From Adineta ricciae (taxonomy: Eukaryota > Rotifera > Eurotatoria > Adinetida > Adinetidae), in NCBI GenBank assembly GCA_905250025.1, contig CAJNOJ010000087.1, positions 310,001 to 374,000 on the forward strand: DNA of 64,000 nucleotides, read 5' to 3'. The notes below the pieces were generated by a model. It saw only the letters and a program-made list of their open reading frames with translations, was not told where the DNA came from and did no database searches. The position numbers and the translations under genes are program-made. This document shows, piece by piece, positions 59,709 to 64,000 of this stretch (position 1 is the stretch's first letter; the number at the start of each line of letters is the position of its first letter).

Positions 59709-61465
59709 CTACTTATCAACACGATAATTCGATAAATGATTTCGAAGTTTCGAATTTGTCTGTGTGTTTCTACTCGTCACAACCGAATTCTGTTTGGTTT
59801 CAGTACTATGCGATGACAAACTTTTTCGTGTCTGTGTACGATTTATTTGTACAGTATATACCACATTATCTTCACCGCGAACCTTCAAAGAATAATCATC
59901 ATCAGTTGCCTGCTCTCGATTGTTACGTATTTTATGAGACGACTTACTTTGTATGACACATAAGGTGATTCGTCATGCTTATCGTTTGTCGAAACAACGA
60001 TTTCTTGTTGATTAAGTTCACAAGAAATTCTCCATTGATTGCTGTTGTTGTCAGGTGCATCGGAATTATACTCTGATTGTATTTTTCTGTTTTCTTTATT
60101 ATTTGACGATCGTTCGACCATCGCTTGTTTTTCTTTATTATTAATATAATCGACATAATAACTTAAATCACTGAGAAATGTATCAATCTATACTTTGAAG
60201 CACACATAAATGATTAGAAACTGGAAGGAAATCTACTTGTTGTAATCGAATCAATGGATTTCGATTAAAATCAAGTTCTTTTTGTCTGCTTCGGTGGCTG
60301 TATCGTTTTACTAAATCGAACATTGATTCAATGGCTCTAAAAAGATGATATAGATAACAATAAAATACTCTGAATTCACAAACATTTTTATCGCTCCAAC
60401 TTCGGCTAAATGTTCTTTCGACAATTGTTGATAATTCTCAATTTCTGTTTGAATCTTCTCAATACGTTGTTGAACATCTATATAAGTCAGCTGCAATTCA
60501 TTTATTTGGTTATTCATTGACGATATTATGTTGCTTTTTCTCTATTTAACTCTCACAAGAACGTTTTAGTATGATCGAATCGAATCTTACTTCTACAGTT
60601 GATAACAATTGTCGTCGTACCTCATTTAACTCTTCATTTGAATTTTTAATTACCATCAATATGTCCTAAATGTATGACTATGATTTAATTGATGACGAAA
60701 AACGATCATATCCCGAACTTCGTAACTCGCATGAAGCATTTCGAATTTTTCGATCATTTCATCAATCGAATGAAACCGATCAGTGCGATCCAAAATCTAA
60801 AAATCGATATTCTCTCGAAACAAGTATGCTTTTTCTATGTATGACTTGACTTGAGTAAGCAGATTAGAATGTGGTTGATATTGACGAATTATTTGTTGTA
60901 GTCTTTGCTTCTCATCATGTATCTGTTCGATTTCTTTTTTGAGTACATCAATTTCGATGAGTTTATTTTGAATAAACATTTTCTCATCGTCAATACGCTT
61001 CAACGAACGATCGCGTTTCATCGCCAATTCCTTTCCATATGTTCAAATGACTTTATTTTTCCCTACAGAATAACTTATCTTCCTACTTTGATATACATTT
61101 CATAACTAGATGAAAACCGATTTTTACAATACGAGAAATCAAGCAAAAATTAACTTTTACTTGAGAATTCTTTCTTTAAACATCATTTCTTTTTCATGTA
61201 AAGCATCTTGACGCTTTTGTAGATGCTCTCGCCGTGTTTGATACTCATGCCGATGACGTACGAGTGTTTCATCAAGTGCTTCGACCTCGAAATATTTCTC
61301 AATCAGCTTCAAATCTAACTTGACGTCATTGTGAGTATTCACTTCAATATTCACACCTCTAATAAAACATATTTCAGCAAGAATACTAAATCCTACGGCA
61401 TACTTTATCGGCGGAAGTTTGATAAATTCTTTATAATTTACAAGTTTACGCGCTTGGCAACTCAT
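59709..61465 (-). CDS. CCDC42/CFAP73-like axonemal coiled-coil protein
   Basis: Ten exons: 61465-61404, 61358-61161, 61105-61087, 61030-60851, 60796-60719, 60665-60591, 60541-60384, 60336-60237, 60187-59948, 59882-59709; 427 aa. The core aligns collinearly with CCDC42/CFAP73 (cilium/flagellum coiled-coil proteins). Marks are ETLVRHRHEYQTRREHLQKR, then RILNYEMYIKELAMKRDRSL, which needs the 19-nt third exon. Next come LLTQILDRTDRFHSIDEMIE, NNQINELQ, and AEVGAIKIAIESMFDLV, where the family ends with QIKMAALNLYQLV. Unlike CCDC42 it has a C-terminal extension of about 150 polar residues. The last junction is uncertain: acceptors 24 nt apart (59906 or 59882) both keep frame. The 45-nt first intron is stop-free and a multiple of three. 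Confidence 0.85.
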
Positions 61466-62186
61466 CTTTGTGTAAAGAATGACAATGTCTTGGAAACCAA
61501 TGCTTTCCTTTGACTTCTCATACAAATTCGTATCTTAGATATATGATTCAGTAGTAAATGTGTGTGAATCTAATTCAATGTTCATTCATATATTTAATTG
61601 CCACACATTAGTCGTAAAATTGTTCGAATGAACAGACAAACGAATAACTAAACTATTTCAATTGCTTCGTAACATTCTTTTCGCGTGTCGATTTGTTCTT
61701 CACATTGATGTCAATAGAAACGATAATAATAACAACAACAACAACAATCATGATATTTTGCTTCGTTCGAAAAGCAAAGAAAACGAGATGTGTGAAAATA
61801 AACCGTTTAGCGAATAATATCATCCAATCAAAATCGTTTCTCCTCTCATCATCAACTACAATCCGAAAACAATCATCGAACGGTACGCGTCCAATCTTGT
61901 TTTTCTCTCCGATTTCATATGAAGGAAGTCGAATCAATGTGATCTATAGAGTTTTTATGTACAGCAGGTGATTGAGACGATTGAAAAGCATGATTTCCGA
62001 AAGTCGTTTTTCTTTTTTTGATCAATTTCTAATGTGAAACGGATGTCTATTGTTGCCGATGTGTGAGAATGATTGGAATTTGTAAAAAATAACGTGTCTC
62101 TTTTATTTTACAAGACAAATACACAAAAAGAAAACGAAAAGAAAGAAAAAGACGAGCAAAGCGAAAAGAGAAAAAGACGAAGTGTT
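61466..62186. other. Intergenic region
   Basis: About 720 bp. Two overlapping frames on opposite strands (61653-61937 and 61693-61971) are made open by an (AAC)n/(GTT)n-type tract near 61727-61746 and are not credited. The CCDC42-like promoter lies at the left part. Confidence 0.5.
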
Positions 62187-63597
62187 TTATTTCGAAATTT
62201 TATTAAAGAAAATTCGTCGAAGATTGTCCGAACTGGTTTTCGTATGACACTGAGGACAAAGATTTTTTTCATTTAAATATTTTAACCAACATTCTTCGCA
62301 ATTTATATGCCAACAAGTCAGTGAAACACACGGTTTCACACACGATTCCTACTAGATTAGAAAGAGAATCTTTCGAGTTCAAAATTTAAGTCACAAAAAC
62401 ACAAATCTTACCATACAAACGACGCATTTGGGAGGATCGAGTTCGGTTACATTTGATGAGTATAAAATATCACTTTTTTGTGTCGAAGGAGAAAATCTAA
62501 ACAAATATCTCTTCATTCTTCTCTCATCTACTAATCAGTTTATATCTACCTTTGATCACTGTTAAACGATTCTTGACATCGATCATCACTGGAATAATTA
62601 TCAATCGTTATTTTACACGAAAAAAAAGAAATTTCTCTTCTTTAACGCACCTATGATCTGCAGTACTCGTTGTTTCATTGGTACTCTGTCGATTGCTATG
62701 TTTATCTTCTCGTTCGACACCGTCATCCATATCCACAACATTTACATCTGGATCTTCTGTGTATCGATCAAACCGTTATTGAATGTTGCAAGAAAAAAAT
62801 ACGAAATCTTTCTATGAAACTTACCTTGTGTTGATTCATTTGTTGATAATAGCAAAGGTGGTGGTGGAGGTGGGAAACGATGTTGATTGGCCAATGCAGC
62901 AAGAGCTGCATTTGCAGCTAATTGTTCTCTCTAGAGATGAGAACAAATCAATCAAGAAGATCTTGTCTTTTCTTTCTCTCATCATACTTTTCTCGAACAT
63001 TGCTGAACATGAGTGTAGAAATATTCTTCATCTGTATTCGTTGGAATTATTTGGTAGCATATTGGACAATTACGCGTATCTGGACGATGAATACGACGAT
63101 TATGCAACTGTAATTTAGCTGTAATAAAATTTTTTGTTAAGATACATGAACAAGAGTATAGATAATTTACCATTTAGACGTTGTTGTCGACTTGTTCTTA
63201 CGCGTATGAACGTCTAAAGCACATCAACTGATTAAAAAGATATCTATTCTCGTTTTTTTTTTGTATATTTACTTCATAACGTGTCTTAAATGTTTGATCG
63301 CTATTATTAATTGTACTTTCTTGTAGAATCTACAACGAGTAATGATGATTGTCTGATAAACATCGTCGAGAAAAATGATTCATTTGTCTATAGACAGCAG
63401 ATGAGAACTTACTTTACTTGGATTGTTTGTCAGATGTGTTGAACGACGTGTTGAATATTTCGATTGTTGTCTATTACGCTCAATGTGGTCAAGCTCGTGT
63501 TGAATGTGCGTACTTAAATCTTTTCCATTCAAAGGTACTTGACAGATCGGGCATTGTGGATTTTGCAAATCATATGTTGATGATCGACATCGATTCT
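62187..63597 (-). CDS. RNF220: RNF220-like E3 ubiquitin ligase, C-terminal part (5' end not resolved)
   Basis: Nine exons traced: 63597-63413, 63329-63273, 63213-63171, 63118-62988, 62930-62825, 62756-62651, 62588-62550, 62496-62412, 62348-62187; 304 codons, stop at 62187. It opens with the family's zinc-ribbon-like block PQCPICQVPLNGKDLSTHIQ followed by HELDHIE (human CPICQVLLRPSELQEHMEQEL), then TFIRVRTSRQQRLNAKLQLH (human FLRVRANRQTRLNARIGKM). An additional CPICYQIIP...HVQQC finger-like block follows. The C-terminal RING is KCVVCMESCVKPC, then SLTCWHINCEECWLKYL and LCPQCHTKTSSDNLRRI, matching human WHVHCEECWLRTL and LCPQC...LRRIYL. RNF220 ubiquitinates transcriptional regulators. The upstream exon (with a 1-nt phase) was not fixed and the N-terminal half probably lies beyond 64000. 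Confidence 0.87.
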
Positions 63598-64000
63598 CTA
63601 GAGAGACAAACAATAGGTGTTTCTTTCTCTTATTGTCTAGCAAGCTATTCCACACGTTCTTGCGACAAACAAAAAGAAAAACAATCGAGATAGATGAAGC
63701 GACGAGACAACGCGAGCTGTCTGTTCCATCCGGTATTTTATTCCGTCTCATTAGTTGTCTTCTAGTGAAGAGTTTGATTATTTTATGACTTCTTTTTCAC
63801 TTATGGATCACTATCAGACCATATGTCAAAATAGCCTCATCGGTAGAAATTGATTAGACAGCTGAATATTTTCCTCGAAGTCAACCTGTCGAGATGTACA
63901 ACAAATAGATGTTGTATCAACAAAACTGCAAATAGAAAGAATATAAAAGTGAAGAGTGATTTTTCGTGCCCTGAAGTGATTGATTAATCCGCGAAAGAGA
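63598..64000 (-). other. Upstream exons or introns of the RNF220-like gene, unresolved
   Basis: Must contain the intron before 63597 and perhaps one or two further exons. An open frame on the minus strand from about 63751 (RRNKIPDGTDSSR) could be exonic, but no donor was convincing. A second acceptor-like site (CTATTTGCAG) occurs near 63930. No start codon is assigned. Confidence 0.4.

Noticed and set aside
61031-61160. Apparent frameshift or pseudogene in the CCDC42-like gene
   Set aside because: A 19-nt micro-exon plus a 56-nt intron restores the frame and the family alignment without gaps.
61653-61971. Two overlapping open frames on opposite strands
   Set aside because: Both are opened by the same simple-sequence (AAC)n tract and neither resembles a protein family.
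1-64000. CRISPR arrays, bacterial operons or integrated elements
   Set aside because: The window is intron-rich eukaryotic DNA; no spaced direct repeats, integrase, transposase or reverse transcriptase frame was found.

Overview
The window is eukaryotic nuclear DNA from a small, gene-dense, A+T-rich animal genome. Nearly every gene is broken by short GT-AG introns of about 45-65 nt, and the proteins are plainly metazoan: hormone-sensitive lipase, TP53INP, a KChIP-like calcium sensor, a membrane adenylate cyclase, RUNDC1, KATNIP, RNF220. The compact introns, low G+C, strong acceptor sites just upstream of several start codons (as expected for spliced-leader trans-splicing) and a PARP2-like enzyme carrying WWE domains fit a bdelloid rotifer best. 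That assignment is inference. All exon maps were read by eye from splice signals, frame continuity and remembered family alignments; no search was run.

Layout. 1-1788 (-): 5' part of hormone-sensitive lipase. 2938-3676 (-): calmodulin-like EF-hand protein. 3955-5516 (-): fibrillarin, divergent from a UCP-like mitochondrial carrier (6265-7299 +). 7595-12876 (-): a tight same-strand series MED18, POLR1E (RPA49) and a HIRIP3-like histone chaperone, possibly one transcription unit. 13617-14546 (+): TP53INP/DOR autophagy factor. 15310-17025 (+): SLC35B3-type PAPS transporter. 17714-18283 (+): a small unrecognised protein. 18284-21104: gene-poor. 21105-22733 (+): neuromedin U/pyrokinin-type GPCR. 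23537-26034 (+): KChIP-like gene with two alternative first exons. 26074-26631 (-): orphan single-pass membrane protein. 27026-27931 (+): orphan. 28152-30626 (+): RUNDC1. 31269-31993 (+): orphan with a PP1-docking-like motif. 31994-35317: gene-poor.

35318-36115 (+): tandem alpha-crystallin protein. 36783-37265 (+): bHLH factor. 38879-42044 (+): BT1/MFS transporter with one 1.6 kb intron. 43081-50493 (+): transmembrane adenylate cyclase (23 exons). 50699-56104 (-): KATNIP, which appears to be split into two consecutive reading units. 56710-59569 (+): PARP with WWE-WWE-WGR-regulatory-catalytic architecture. 59709-61465 (-): CCDC42/CFAP73-like axonemal coiled-coil protein. 62187-63597 onward (-): C-terminal part of an RNF220-like RING ligase that continues to or past the window end.

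These are mostly unrelated single-copy housekeeping, signalling and cilium genes. Functional links include nucleolar/transcription genes (fibrillarin, RPA49, MED18, HIRIP3-like) and cilium genes (KATNIP, CCDC42-like). No rRNA, tRNA, CRISPR array or intact transposon was seen. The most unusual items are the PARP domain combination, the divided KATNIP, the fibrillarin GAR domain cut into frame-neutral micro-exons, and the KChIP-like alternative N-termini.
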